From: Actinomycetota bacterium
GTDB lineage: Bacteria; Actinomycetota; Acidimicrobiia; Acidimicrobiales; Ilumatobacteraceae
DNA length: 64,000 nucleotides
Assembly: GCA_026393475.1 (NCBI GenBank)
Contig: JAPLAA010000054.1
Location: 45,976 to 109,975 of the forward strand
Direction: 5' to 3'
In this document: positions 1 through 8,443 of the stretch, piece by piece
How the letters are laid out: every line of letters begins with the position of its first letter
How positions within the stretch are numbered: position 1 is the first letter of the stretch
Program-made: the position numbers and the translations under genes
Notes under the pieces: model-generated
What the model saw: the letters and a program-made list of their open reading frames with translations, nothing else
What the model was told of the DNA's origin: nothing
Databases searched by the model: none

Positions 1-70
1 CGGGCATGCGATCACCGACCGGCTCGAGGTCGGGCCGGGTCAGGTGGGTGTCGTGCGCGCTGGCGGTCAT
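1..70 (-). CDS. 5' end of an unidentified gene, cut by the window edge
   Basis: A leftward frame opens with ATG at 70 and stays open to position 1, giving about 23 residues beginning MTASAHDTHLTRPDLEPV. A good ribosome site (GAGAGGAA) lies about 8 bases before the ATG, which is why I call it although it is very short. The product cannot be identified from this fragment. It reads in the same direction as the next two genes, with about 140 bases between it and the upstream stop. Confidence 0.5.
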   Translation of the reverse strand, partial: MTASAHDTHLTRPDLEPVGDRMP

Positions 71-211
71 GCGGTCGTTCCTCTCGTGGGCGTTCGTGCA
101 CCTCGGGCGGCACCGACGTCGGGTGTGCCCGGTGTGGACGATGCTCGACCCTCAGACTCATCGTTCGACCGTGGCACCGCTCGCTGGGCGAGGTGCACGA
201 CCGGCCGGTCG

Positions 212-895
212 TCAGGACAGCCGGCGGCGGAGTTCGACGACGACCTCGTCGCCGGCGATGGCGGTGAGCTCCTCGGCGAGCGATTCGATGACCGGCCGAT
301 CGCCCACGTACGCCTCGGGCTCCTCCGTGCAGCACCACGCCATCGCATCGCCGTCGTCGCCCCAGTCGGCGCGGGTCCAGCCGTGCACCGTCGCGACCTC
401 GACGTCGTCGTCGCGCATCTCCCAGTCGACCTTCACGGGGAGCTGCCAGCACACCGACGGCTTCCAGTCGAGCGGTGACTCGTCGGCGTCGACGGCCCTG
501 AGGTGCAGCGCGCACCCGGCCCCGCCGGCGAAGCCGGGCCGGTTGAGGAAGATGCACGCGCCGTCGACCACGCGCGTGTTGGTGAACGTGTCGTCGCTGA
601 AGACGCCGGCGGCTTCGGCCGCCTCGGCGTGGAACTGGAACCGCTCCGCGGGGAGCGTCGCCGCTAAGGCCGCCACGTTGCGCGCGTCGTCGAGCCCGTC
701 GAGTTCGGCGCCGAGCGAGCAGCAGCCGTGCCCGAGGTGCGCGGCGCGTTCGGTGCCGATGCCGTGGCAGCCGCGCCCCCAGATGCACGTCCAGTTGGAG
801 GTGAGGAACGACCGCTCGAAGCGCCACAGCGTGTCGCCCGCGTCGACCTCGACGTACTCATCCTGCCCGTCCTGCCCGTCCTGCTCGTCACCCAT
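212..895 (-). CDS. Conserved-looking cysteine-rich cytoplasmic protein, function unknown
   Basis: The protein is about 227 residues, acidic, with no signal peptide or membrane segment. Its N-terminal half holds spaced cysteines (TCIWGRGC, then a GCCSLG motif) and a further CC pair lies near the C-terminus, which suggests metal or cluster binding. I do not recognise the family with certainty. An ATG further upstream would add 17 residues, but ATG 895 is preferred because it overlaps the stop of the upstream flavoprotein gene by 8 bases, as expected for translational coupling. Sharing an operon with a flavoprotein fits a redox or metal-linked role, but that is inference. Confidence 0.65.
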   Translation of the reverse strand: MGDEQDGQDGQDEYVEVDAGDTLWRFERSFLTSNWTCIWGRGCHGIGTERAAHLGHGCCSLGAELDGLDDARNVAALAATLPAERFQFHAEAAEAAGVFSDDTFTNTRVVDGACIFLNRPGFAGGAGCALHLRAVDADESPLDWKPSVCWQLPVKVDWEMRDDDVEVATVHGWTRADWGDDGDAMAWCCTEEPEAYVGDRPVIESLAEELTAIAGDEVVVELRRRLS

Positions 896-2180
896 CGCGA
901 CCCGACCTCTCGTATGTCCGTCCGTCCCCGCTCGCGGCCGCCTCACGCCACCAGGCGATCGCCCCGCGGGCCGCGGCGACGCCCGTGCTGAACGACGCCT
1001 GCAACAGGTAGCCGCCCGTGGGCGCCTCCCAGTCGATCATCTCCCCGGCGACGAACACCCCCGGGAGCCGTCGGAGCATGAACCCCTCGTCGATCTCGTC
1101 GAGAGCGATGCCGCCGGCCGACGAGATCGCCCGGTCGATCGGCATCGTCGCCACCACGGTGCACGGCAATGCCTTCACGAGCGCGGCGAGCGACGCCGGG
1201 TCGGTGGGCAGGTGCCGCCCGCCCAGCTCGCGCACGAGCGCCGCTGCCACCGGCGACAGCCCGAGGCCACGGCGGAGGACGGTGCTCGTCGAGTCGCCGG
1301 GGCGGGCACGCGCGATGCGATCGGCCAACTGCTCGACCGAGCGGTCGGGGCGGAGGTCGAACGTGAGGGTGGACGAACCCCCGGCCTCGATGCCGTCGCG
1401 CACCGCGGCGGCGAGCGCGTACACGGGCCCTCCCTCGATCCCGGCCGCGGTGATCACCACGTCGCCGCGCACCGCGACACCGTCGACCGTCAGCTCGACG
1501 TCCTTCACCGGGACGCCCTCGTGGCGGCCGATGAACTCGTCGCGCCACGGCACGAGCAGCCCGCAGTTCGCAGGGCGCATCGGGGCGACGACCACGCCCG
1601 CGCCCAGGAGTGCGTCGACCCATCCACCGTCGGAGCCGACGCGGGGCCAGCTCGCACCGCCCAGTGCCAGCACCACGGCGTCGACCTCCGACGTGATCCG
1701 ACCGTCGGGTGTGTCGACCACGATGCTGTGCTCCGACGGGCCGAAGCCGACGAACCGATGCCGCGTCGCGATCGTCACCCCCGACGCCGTCAGCCGCGCC
1801 AGCCAGGCGCGCAACAACGGTGTCGCCCGGAACGACGACGGGAACACGCGCCCGCTCGACCCCACGAACGTCGGCTCGCCGAGGCCGGCGCACCAGGCCC
1901 GCAGTGCCGTCGCGTCCCAGGCGCGCACGGCCGCCTCGAGGCGAGGACGGGCGGTTCCGTAGTGGTCGAGCAGGTGGTCGAGCGGTTCGCTGTGGGTGAT
2001 GTTGAGCCCGCCGCGGCCGGCCAACAACAGCTTGCGGCCCACCGACGCCATGTGGTCGTGGACCGTCACCGACCAACCGACGTCGGCGAGCACTTCGGCA
2101 GCGATCAGACCCGCCGGACCGCCACCCACGATCGCGGCGATCGGCCGACGGTCGGGTGACGCGTCGGTCGGGTCGGGCAT
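888..2180 (-). CDS. HI0933/TIGR03862-like NAD(P)/FAD-dependent flavoprotein
   Basis: The 430-residue protein opens with a dinucleotide-binding fold (GGGPAG, residues about 19-24), followed by the GRKLLLAGRGGLNITHSE motif typical of HI0933-like flavoproteins. The C-terminal GGI..DEI and AGEMIDWEAPTGGYLLQ segments match the FAD-closing end of that family. Length is normal. The substrate is unknown for most members. The gene is divergent from a YdeI-like gene with only 34 bases between starts, and it is coupled to the downstream cysteine-rich gene. Family assignment is confident; the physiological role is not known. Confidence 0.85.
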   Translation of the reverse strand: MPDPTDASPDRRPIAAIVGGGPAGLIAAEVLADVGWSVTVHDHMASVGRKLLLAGRGGLNITHSEPLDHLLDHYGTARPRLEAAVRAWDATALRAWCAGLGEPTFVGSSGRVFPSSFRATPLLRAWLARLTASGVTIATRHRFVGFGPSEHSIVVDTPDGRITSEVDAVVLALGGASWPRVGSDGGWVDALLGAGVVVAPMRPANCGLLVPWRDEFIGRHEGVPVKDVELTVDGVAVRGDVVITAAGIEGGPVYALAAAVRDGIEAGGSSTLTFDLRPDRSVEQLADRIARARPGDSTSTVLRRGLGLSPVAAALVRELGGRHLPTDPASLAALVKALPCTVVATMPIDRAISSAGGIALDEIDEGFMLRRLPGVFVAGEMIDWEAPTGGYLLQASFSTGVAAARGAIAWWREAAASGDGRTYERSGRDG

Positions 2181-2214
2181 CGGCCCAGGCTATGACCCGC
2201 GCGATGATCGCTGC

Positions 2215-2664
2215 GTGACGACGCCCACCACCTTCGCCGCGACCATCGAGCGCAGCGGTGCGACCGCCACCGGCATCGAGGTACCCGAGACCGTGTTGGC
2301 ATCGCTCGGTGCGGGCAAGCGCCCGACGGTGACGGTCACCATCAACGGTGCCTCGTTCACCACCACACTCGGCTCGATGGGCGGCCGGGTGATGATCCCG
2401 CTCAGCGCGGAGCGTCGTGCGCTCACCGGGACCGCCGGCGGCGACCGGGTCGACGTGACGATCGCGCTGGACACCGCGCCGAAGGAGATCGCCGTACCCG
2501 ACGACCTCGCGGCTGCGCTCGAGGCGAACGGGCTGCGCGCCCGCTTCGACTCGCTCGCCCCGTCGCACCGCAAGGAACACGTCCGCGCGATCGAAGAGGC
2601 CAAGGCCGCCGAGACGCGGGCGCGGCGCATCGACAAGGCGATCGAGAAGCTCCGCGCCACCTGA
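2215..2664 (+). CDS. YdeI/OmpD-associated family protein (DUF1905 type)
   Basis: The protein has 149 residues. The N-terminal half (about residues 5-90) resembles the DUF1905 beta-barrel, with motifs such as VTVTINGASFTTTLG and MGGRVMIPLS. The C-terminal half has the YdeI-type helical signature (FDSLAPSHRKEHVRAIEEAK), followed by a basic end. I chose GTG 2215 because upstream codons lie antisense to the flavoprotein gene and have no family similarity. The family is widespread; a role in bacteriocin protection has been proposed for some members, but there is no evidence for it here. Confidence 0.8.
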   Translation: MTTPTTFAATIERSGATATGIEVPETVLASLGAGKRPTVTVTINGASFTTTLGSMGGRVMIPLSAERRALTGTAGGDRVDVTIALDTAPKEIAVPDDLAAALEANGLRARFDSLAPSHRKEHVRAIEEAKAAETRARRIDKAIEKLRAT

Positions 2665-2690
2665 CGCGACCTGACGCGACCTGACGCGAT
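2661..2690 (+). repeat. Three tandem copies of a 10-bp unit
   Basis: CTGACGCGAC is repeated three times (last base changed to T), starting two bases before the YdeI-like stop codon. Each unit contains TGA in the same phase shift, so slippage would change the protein end very little. No function is evident. Confidence 0.8.
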
Positions 2691-2757
2691 GGCGTCGTGG
2701 TCGGCGTCGTGGACAACCCCGGTGGTTGGAGTCGGGGCTGCGAGGGAACCACTGAAC

Positions 2758-4362
2758 ATGAGTTCTCCCTCCGCTGCACCGCCGCGCTCCGCCCCGGCTT
2801 CTCGGGCGACCCTGCCGGCGGGCCCCGAGCTGTCGTTCCCCGCGCCCGATGAACCCGAGCCGCAACTCGAGCGGCAGACGATCGCACCGCCGATCGCGAC
2901 GCCGACACCCCGGCGGCGTCACCTGGTGGTCGTCGCCAACCGGCTGCCCGTCCGCCGTGTGTTCGACAGCGGCGACGACGAGCCCGCTGAGGACTCGAAC
3001 CCGGCGTCGACGACGGGCACCGGTCGATGGGAGCGCAGCCCGGGCGGCCTGGTGTCGGCGCTCGAGCCGGTGGTGCGCACCAGCCGCACGAGCTGGGTGG
3101 GGTGGACGGGCTCACCGGACGAACCGTCGGCCCCGGCGCTCGAGGCGTTCGAGCACGAGGGCATCGACCTCCATCCGGTGTCGATCACCGCGGCCGAGCA
3201 GCAGGGGTTCTACGAAGGGTTCTCCAACGGCACGCTGTGGCCGCTCTACCACGACGCGATCTTCGTCCCGCAGTTCCACCAGGCGTGGTGGGAGGCCTAC
3301 GAGGCCGTCAACCGTCGCTTCGCCCAGCAGACGGCGGCGGTCGCCTCGCCCGGCGCGACCGTGTGGATCCACGACTACCAGTTGCAGCTCGTGCCGAAGC
3401 TGCTCCGCGAGTTGCGACCCGATCTGCAGATCGGGTTCTTCCTCCACATCCCGTTCCCCGCGCAGGAGCTGTTCCTGCGCCTGCCGTGGCGCGCCGAACT
3501 GACCGAGGGGCTGCTCGGCGCGGACGTCGTCGGGTTCCAGACCGCGGTGGGTGCCGACAACTTCCGGCTCGTCGCCCGCCGCGTGCTCGGCGCGCGCCTC
3601 GACGGGCGCCATCTCCTGCACGGCGGTCGGCGGATCCGTGTCGGCACCTACCCGGCCGGCATCGACGCCGCACGGATCCGGGCGATCGCGACCGAGCCGG
3701 CGACCCGGGCCCGGGCGGTCGAGATCCGCCACGAGCTCGGCGATCCGCACACCGTGCTGCTCGGCGTCGATCGGCTCGACTACACCAAGGGCATCGAGGT
3801 GCGCCTGCGGGCGTTCCGCGCGTTGCTCGAGTCGGGGCGCATCGATCCGTCGAGCACCGTGTTCGTGCAGATCGCCCAGCCGAGCCGCGACGAGGCGCCC
3901 GGTTACGCCGAGACGCGCGCCCTCGTGGAGCAGATGGCGGGCGCGATCAACGGCGACTTCGGGGCGCTCGGCGGCACGGCCGTGAAGTACCTGCACCAGG
4001 GTCAGGACCTGCACGAGCTGGTGGCGCTGTACCTCGCCGCCGACGTGATGCTCGTGACGCCGTTCCGCGACGGGATGAACCTGGTGGCCAAGGAGTACGT
4101 GGCCGCGCGGGTCGACCTCGACGGCGTGCTGATCCTGTCGGAGTTCGCCGGCGCTGCGCACCAGATGCGCCAGGCCGTACTGGTCAACCCGTTCGACGTG
4201 CGAGCGCTCGAAGCAGCCGTCGACGAGGCGGTGAACGGCGACCGCCGCCAGCACCGGCGGCGGATGGCAGCCCTCGGCCGCGGCGTCCACCGCGACGACG
4301 CCGCCTGGTGGGCCGGCCAGTTCCTCGCCGACCTCGAGGCCGTCCCGCCGGTGTCGACATGA
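2758..4362 (+). CDS. otsA: Trehalose-6-phosphate synthase OtsA (GT20)
   Basis: This enzyme transfers glucose from a nucleotide sugar to glucose-6-phosphate to make trehalose-6-phosphate, in the cytoplasm. The 534-residue product has a proline-rich, probably disordered N-terminal stretch (residues 1-52), then the GT20 core. Visible motifs are NRLPV (about 61), [29 protein letters not shown] and the late [11 protein letters not shown] 2758 is chosen because a GAGGGAAC ribosome site precedes it; an earlier in-frame ATG at 2689 would add a stretch with no family similarity. The stop overlaps the otsB start as ATGA, so the two are translated together. Confidence 0.95.
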   Translation: MSSPSAAPPRSAPASRATLPAGPELSFPAPDEPEPQLERQTIAPPIATPTPRRRHLVVVANRLPVRRVFDSGDDEPAEDSNPASTTGTGRWERSPGGLVSALEPVVRTSRTSWVGWTGSPDEPSAPALEAFEHEGIDLHPVSITAAEQQGFYEGFSNGTLWPLYHDAIFVPQFHQAWWEAYEAVNRRFAQQTAAVASPGATVWIHDYQLQLVPKLLRELRPDLQIGFFLHIPFPAQELFLRLPWRAELTEGLLGADVVGFQTAVGADNFRLVARRVLGARLDGRHLLHGGRRIRVGTYPAGIDAARIRAIATEPATRARAVEIRHELGDPHTVLLGVDRLDYTKGIEVRLRAFRALLESGRIDPSSTVFVQIAQPSRDEAPGYAETRALVEQMAGAINGDFGALGGTAVKYLHQGQDLHELVALYLAADVMLVTPFRDGMNLVAKEYVAARVDLDGVLILSEFAGAAHQMRQAVLVNPFDVRALEAAVDEAVNGDRRQHRRRMAALGRGVHRDDAAWWAGQFLADLEAVPPVST

Positions 4363-5159
4363 CCGGTGCGGGCACTCGTGCGGGCACTCGTGTGGGCGGT
4401 ATCGACGAGGCGCTGCGAGCGCAGGTCGAGCGGTTCGTCGCCCACCCCGTCGTGCTGGTGGCGAGCGACTACGACGGCACGCTGTCGGAACTGGTCGACG
4501 ATCCAGGGCTGGCCCGTCCGAACGAAGCGGCGGTGCTCGCGCTGCGGCTCCTGGCACAGCTGCCTCGCACCCATGTCGCGCTCGTGTCCGGTCGATCGCT
4601 GCGCGACCTCGCCGTCCTGAGCGGCCTGTCGGGCGAGGCCCGCCTCGTGGGCTCGCACGGCAGCGAGTTCGAGCCGGGCGTGATCGACGGGATGCACCCG
4701 GGTGCCGACACCCTGCTCGACGCGATCACGACGACGATCGCCGACCTGGCCGGTCGGGTGCCCGGCGCGCGCGTCGAACGCAAGCCGGCCAGCGTGGCGT
4801 TCCACACCCGCCAGGTCGACCCGCTGCTCGTGCCCGACCTCGTCGCGTCGGTGCTGCTCGGCCCCGGAACGATGCCGGGGGTGAGCGTGAAGCACGGCAA
4901 GGACGTGGTGGAGCTCACCGTCGTCGACACCCACAAGGGCAACGCGCTCCAGCAACTCCGCGCCGCGGTCGGCGCCGACGCCGTGATGTTCGTCGGCGAC
5001 GACCTCACCGACGAGGACGCGTTCACGATGCTCGGCCCCGACGACCTGGGCGTGAAGGTCGGTGCGGGCCCGACGTCGGCCGGCCACCGCGTCGACGACG
5101 TCGCCTCGGTCGCCGAGCTGCTCCGTCTCGTCGTGAGTCGACGGGCCGTGCGGTCGTGA
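4359..5159 (+). CDS. otsB: Trehalose-6-phosphate phosphatase OtsB
   Basis: This HAD-superfamily phosphatase removes phosphate from trehalose-6-phosphate to complete the OtsAB pathway. The 266-residue protein carries the nucleophile motif DYDGTL (Asp37 and Asp39), VSGRS, the cap region [10 protein letters not shown], and the C-terminal [10 protein letters not shown] metal-binding motif. Its ATG overlaps the otsA stop by four bases. Length is typical. Trehalose normally acts as a compatible solute and desiccation protectant in actinobacteria; the coupled order otsA-otsB supports the call. Confidence 0.95.
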   Translation: MTGAGTRAGTRVGGIDEALRAQVERFVAHPVVLVASDYDGTLSELVDDPGLARPNEAAVLALRLLAQLPRTHVALVSGRSLRDLAVLSGLSGEARLVGSHGSEFEPGVIDGMHPGADTLLDAITTTIADLAGRVPGARVERKPASVAFHTRQVDPLLVPDLVASVLLGPGTMPGVSVKHGKDVVELTVVDTHKGNALQQLRAAVGADAVMFVGDDLTDEDAFTMLGPDDLGVKVGAGPTSAGHRVDDVASVAELLRLVVSRRAVRS

Positions 5160-5188
5160 CGGCGGCGCGACGCGTGAGCGTCGGGACG

Positions 5189-5881
5189 TCAGCGACCGAG
5201 ATCCGTTGCCGTGTCGACCGCTGTGGACAGCAGGTCGACCGCGAACGGCCACGGATCGGCGAGACCGAGCCCTCCGACCCCCACGAGCACGACCCGCCCG
5301 TCGGCCAGCCTCGCCGCCGCGAATCCTTGCGACCCCCACGCCTGGACACCGATTCCCTCGATCGCGATCTCGTCGCGTGAGCCCATCGGCTGGAAGAAGG
5401 AGCCGGACTCGGCTGGGATCAGCTCGACCTCGACCCCGCCGGCGATCACCGAGTTGGGGGCGTTCGGCAGGACGTACCTGCATTCGTCGCCAGGTGTGTT
5501 CGGATCGGTTCCGGCGGTCGCCACAACGGAGAGTCCCGTGGCTTCGAGGTCAGCGATCGACAGGAGGTCACATGCGACGACAGGCGCTCCCGCTGAGGTG
5601 GTGTCGTCCAGCTCGATCGTCGTCAGCGTGGTCGACGTGGCCGATGTGGCCGCGGCTGACGGGTTCGATCGATCCGGTGAACACGAAGCAAGCACGCCGA
5701 CCGCGCCCAACCAGAAACACAGCGCCAGGATCGTCGTGGGCTGCACCGACGCGCCCGCTCGGCGTGCGGGAGCCTTCGCTGTTCGACGCGGGTTCGTGAT
5801 GCCGTTGAGCGGTCCGTCGAACGGCTGGCTTCGACGGTCCACACGACGGTCCTGACTGAGCTCTCCCCTGACCGACACCAA
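5189..5881 (-). CDS. DUF3558-like lipoprotein
   Basis: A positively charged N-terminal region is followed by a hydrophobic stretch ending in the lipobox LASC (lipid Cys about residue 67), then a Ser/Thr linker. The exported domain begins with [15 protein letters not shown] and continues to a paired cysteine (DECRYVLP), the pattern seen in actinobacterial DUF3558 lipoproteins. The true start is uncertain: the full frame gives 230 residues, and an internal GTG at codon 46 would leave a very short signal without basic residues. It runs convergent with otsB, 29 bases away. The function of the family is unknown. Confidence 0.65.
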   Translation of the reverse strand: MVSVRGELSQDRRVDRRSQPFDGPLNGITNPRRTAKAPARRAGASVQPTTILALCFWLGAVGVLASCSPDRSNPSAAATSATSTTLTTIELDDTTSAGAPVVACDLLSIADLEATGLSVVATAGTDPNTPGDECRYVLPNAPNSVIAGGVEVELIPAESGSFFQPMGSRDEIAIEGIGVQAWGSQGFAAARLADGRVVLVGVGGLGLADPWPFAVDLLSTAVDTATDLGR

Positions 5882-6123
5882 CAGACGGTCGCGCCTGAGG
5901 CGGCAACCGCGGCGGATTGCACCAAAGGTTCACGACCCGTTCGGCGTGGATTCAACGAGTCCCGACGCCGGCACCCGGCCGACACCGATCCCTCGCCCAC
6001 GAGGCCCAGCCGTGAGGACGTTCCTGTCGCCGTCCGAGAGCTCCAGCCGCACCTTCACCACGCCCAGGAAGCCGAGACGCGTATGGGGTTGCAACGAAGA
6101 AGCCGACCGTGCAGCATGAGCGT
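5882..6123. other. No intact gene; flank of a decayed element end
   Basis: Nothing here looks like an intact gene. The part from about 6093 onward is about 84% identical to 18694-18730 inside the intact element. On the minus strand both copies contain a tiny frame starting ATG-(CTG or ATG)-CAC-GG, encoding M-L/M-H-G-R/Q-LLRCNP, in which several of the differences are silent third-position changes. Confidence 0.4.
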
Positions 6124-6197
6124 TGCCCCCTGCAGTAGCGGGTGGAAGTACACCCGGTGAGCCCTCCGGACGGTGGGTAGCCGGGTGTTGCGCGTTC
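6124..6197 (-). other. Conserved 74-bp block, copy 1 (possible structured RNA or leader)
   Basis: This block matches 18731-18804 at 71 of 74 positions, although its flanks in the two copies are only about 80-84% alike. It contains an inverted repeat CACCCGG...CCGGGTG enclosing a TCCGGA palindrome. On the minus strand it directly precedes the micro-ORF with the LLRCNP motif. I cannot assign it to a known RNA family. Confidence 0.4.
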
Positions 6198-6347
6198 GGG
6201 CCCGACGTTGCGGATGTCCGAGATGATCGCCTCGGTGATCCGTCGGACGCGATCGAGCCGATGACTGCGCGTTCCGACTGCAGCGCTGCCGTCGCTGCCG
6301 CACCGTTGGCTGACCCGTCGCCTTCGACGCCATGGCGACATCCGTGC

Positions 6348-6366
6348 TGATACATCGCTGATACGC
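6348..6366 (+). promoter_or_regulatory. Paired TGATAC sites in the decayed element end
   Basis: TGATACAT at 6348 and a partial TGATAC at 6359 are spaced 11 bp, the same spacing as the pairs at both ends of the intact element. They are likely relics of integrase arm-type binding sites. Confidence 0.55.
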
Positions 6367-6392
6367 CGCTGATTCGTGGTCCGGAAAACGAC

Positions 6393-6418
6393 AAAAGGCC
6401 CCGCCCGATGGCGGAGCC
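6393..6418 (-). terminator. Rho-independent terminator after the left att copy
   Basis: On the minus strand GGCTCCGCC, loop ATCG and GGCGGGGCC form a nine-pair stem with one G-T pair, followed by TTTTG. It sits where transcription of the original tRNA-Arg would have ended. Confidence 0.75.
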
Positions 6419-6457
6419 TTCCTCTGTCACGACACCGAATTGAGCCGGTGGCGTTCA

Positions 6458-6501
6458 GCGCGCTCGAAGGGACTCGAACCCCTAACCTTCTGATCCGTAG
6501 T
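6458..6501. repeat. Left attachment site (44-bp copy of tRNA-Arg 3' part)
   Basis: This is identical over 44 bp to 20594-20637. It covers the tRNA 3' end from the CCA region through the T arm and into the anticodon loop, but is not a whole tRNA. Identity ends abruptly at 6502. It marks the far end of the element integrated in tRNA-Arg(ACG). Confidence 0.92.
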
Positions 6502-6531
6502 GGAAATCGGCCTCATCCGTCTCGTGCCGCC

Positions 6532-6638
6532 ATGTATCAGATCATGCCGCTGAGCAGGACAAATACATTGATCACCGGACGGGGTGGGACTCGTTGGTAC
6601 GGGCTGGTATCAGCCGTTTTGATACATATCTGATACAT
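6532..6638. promoter_or_regulatory. Left-end TGATACAT sites (putative integrase arm sites)
   Basis: ATGTATCAGA at 6532-6541 is the reverse complement of the site. TGATACAT occurs directly repeated at 6620 and 6631, 11 bp apart. The same 11-bp pair occurs at the right end upstream of the integrase. The rest of 6502-6717 shows no gene. Confidence 0.6.
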
Positions 6639-6717
6639 CGCCGTTCGGCGGTCGAAATCCTCCTTCTGACCATCTGTGTGTTGTACGCAGGTCGACAACA
6701 CGCTGCGTATCGGAAAC

Positions 6718-7833
6718 TCAGCGGTCCTTGATGGCGTCGAGGGTGCTGGTGGTGGTGCGCGACGCTGCGGCGCGGGTGAGGGCGAGTGTCACGAGTGTGG
6801 TGGCGATGAGTGTCCTTGCGAGCGAGGTCCAGCCGACGTCGTTGATTCCTGCGGGGAGGTCGTGGCGGCGTACGGCGAGGCCGGTCGTGAGGGCGGCGAG
6901 TGCGAACGCGGTTGCGAGGATCGCTGCGAGTTCGAGGGTGGCGAGGGTCCAGATCCGTCGGCGGTCGAGGCCGGCGATGGCGTAGAGGGCGTGGTCGCTG
7001 CGGCGGAGGCGGAGATGCAAGAGCGCAATCGCGATGAAGGCGAGAGTGGTGATCGCCCAGTAGTACTGCGACGGACGGTGTTCGAAGCGGTACTGGGGCG
7101 TGTCGAACTGCTCGGCTGATGGGAGTGCCCAGCGCTGGCTGTAGCCGTCGAGGACCGGCAGCGCGGTGTCGATGGATCGGTTGACGTGGTCTCGGCGTGA
7201 TGTGTCGACGTAGAGGGCGCAGGCGGCAACGGGCCCGGGTGTGGGGTCGATGGTGACGATGTTGCCCGAGGATCCTGCGCCCAGAGCGGTGAGGGCGACG
7301 GTTCGGGCGGTGGTGTCGTAGCTGGTGCCGTCCTGGTCGACCAGTCGGAGCGGGAACGGGGTGTTGGAAGGTGAGGCGACGAGCGCGTCGGTGTCGACGA
7401 GTGCTTGTGCCGTGTCCGGCCCGTCGGCGGGTGATGGGTTGGCGGCTCGGAGGAAGTCGATGATGTCTGCGCTGACGGCTCGGACGGGCACGTAGGGCCC
7501 GTTGCCGCTCCAGAGCGTGAACGGCTCGGGCTCGCGCATCGCGACGGATGCTTCGACGCCATCGATCGCGCCAAGGGTGCCGCAGGTGTCGGTGGACAGG
7601 GTGTTGCCGGCGGGGTTGTCCTGTTCGACGAGCAGTGTCGCCCAGCCGGTGTCGATCAGTTCGCGTTCGTAGTTGCGGACGTCTGTCGTGCTGTTGATCT
7701 CAGCGAGCGTGGCGCCGGTGATCATCGCAGTGATCGCGAGGGTCAGGCCGAGGCTGAGCGCAGGACGAGCGAACGTGTTGGCTGCGGCCTCCGCGGCCAG
7801 ACGGCGGAGGCTGGTGCGGCGCTCACGTCGCAT
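6718..7833 (-). CDS. MacB/FtsX-like ABC transporter permease
   Basis: The 371-residue protein has a basic N-terminus, one membrane segment (about residues 26-45), a large external domain of about 210 residues with cysteines, and three further C-terminal segments (starting YYWAITTLAFIAIALL, LATLELAAILATAF and LARTLIATTLVTLAL). This is the four-segment MacB-type topology that moves peptides or lipids outward by mechanotransmission. ATG 7833 is chosen because it overlaps the ATPase stop by 11 bases. It is the last gene of the cargo operon. The exported substrate is not shown by the sequence; the secreted peptides upstream have their own signal peptides. Confidence 0.8.
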   Translation of the reverse strand: MRRERRTSLRRLAAEAAANTFARPALSLGLTLAITAMITGATLAEINSTTDVRNYERELIDTGWATLLVEQDNPAGNTLSTDTCGTLGAIDGVEASVAMREPEPFTLWSGNGPYVPVRAVSADIIDFLRAANPSPADGPDTAQALVDTDALVASPSNTPFPLRLVDQDGTSYDTTARTVALTALGAGSSGNIVTIDPTPGPVAACALYVDTSRRDHVNRSIDTALPVLDGYSQRWALPSAEQFDTPQYRFEHRPSQYYWAITTLAFIAIALLHLRLRRSDHALYAIAGLDRRRIWTLATLELAAILATAFALAALTTGLAVRRHDLPAGINDVGWTSLARTLIATTLVTLALTRAAASRTTTSTLDAIKDR

Positions 7834-8443
7834 GGAGACCGTCTTCTGCGAGCCGGAGGACCGTGGCGGTGTCGGGGAGCGCATCGTGGTCGTGGGTGAC
7901 GACCAGCACGCAGCGATGCTCGATGGCCGCGCTGTCCACGAGTGCTTGCATGACACGACGTGCGTTGTCGCGGTCGAGCTGGTTGGTGGGTTCGTCGGCG
8001 AGCAGGATCGGTCGAGTCGAGGTGAGCGCTCGCGCGACCGCGAGGCGCTGCAGTTCGCCACCTGAGAGTTGCCGGGCCTTCGCGTCGGCGAGGTCGCCGA
8101 TGCCGACCAGGTCGAGGTTGGCGCGGGCGCGTTCGCTCGCCTGCTTCGACGGCATCCCGTCGAGACGGGCGAGCAGCGCAGCGTTCGCAAGGACGGTGCG
8201 TGCGCCGAGCGAGTTCAGGGTTTGCAGCACCCACGCGAACGGTGCCGGCCGATCCGTGTCGATGCCGATCTGTCCGTGGGTGGCCGGCAGGACCCCGCCG
8301 ATCACGGCGAGCAGCGTGGATTTGCCAGTGCCCGATGGTCCTTCGACCGCGACGGCCTCGCCCGGGACGAGTTGCAGAGTGACATCTTCGAACAGCACCC
8401 GTCCGGTGGGGAGCCGAAAACCGACACCGCTCGCGGTCAGCAC
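7823..8443 (-). CDS. ABC transporter ATP-binding protein (MacB/LolD-like)
   Basis: The 206-residue protein is a single nucleotide-binding domain. It has Walker A GPSGTGKST (about residues 36-44), signature LSGGE, Walker B ILLADEPT and the switch histidine in VVTHDHD. All catalytic residues are present. It overlaps the adaptor stop by 7 bases upstream and the permease start downstream, so the three proteins are translationally coupled and probably form one complex at the membrane. Confidence 0.9.
   Translation of the reverse strand: MLTASGVGFRLPTGRVLFEDVTLQLVPGEAVAVEGPSGTGKSTLLAVIGGVLPATHGQIGIDTDRPAPFAWVLQTLNSLGARTVLANAALLARLDGMPSKQASERARANLDLVGIGDLADAKARQLSGGELQRLAVARALTSTRPILLADEPTNQLDRDNARRVMQALVDSAAIEHRCVLVVTHDHDALPDTATVLRLAEDGLHAT

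Larger units (their letters stand above)
6088..6457 (-). mobile_element. Decayed end of a second, related integrative element
   Basis: This stretch is a collapsed copy of the right end of the intact element next door. About 6088-6265 matches 18690-18870 (the end of the DUF3800-like gene and the conserved block). It then jumps straight to a copy of the integrase start region: about 6285-6366 matches 20440-20511, including the integrase ATG (6333) and the residues MASKATGQPTVRQ versus MAWKATGQPTVRQ in the intact gene. The equivalent of about 1.6 kb, nearly the whole integrase, is missing. A terminator and the 44-bp att repeat follow. The arrangement implies an earlier integration at the same tRNA-Arg. 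Confidence 0.75.

Noticed and set aside
6..2159. Long open frame opposite the flavoprotein gene (717 codons)
   Set aside because: It is antisense to a well-supported flavoprotein gene and has the Arg/Pro/Ala-rich low-complexity make-up of high-GC shadow frames.
6124..6197. Cobalamin-type riboswitch
   Set aside because: A GGGGAAG...CCGGTGAG...CCGG string is loosely similar on the plus strand, but the CGCCACTG part and the B12-box are missing and no B12 gene follows.
6123..6350. Plus-strand 75-residue frame with a PGEPSGRWVAGCC motif
   Set aside because: It is similar in both element copies only because the DNA block itself is conserved; no ribosome site or continuing homology.
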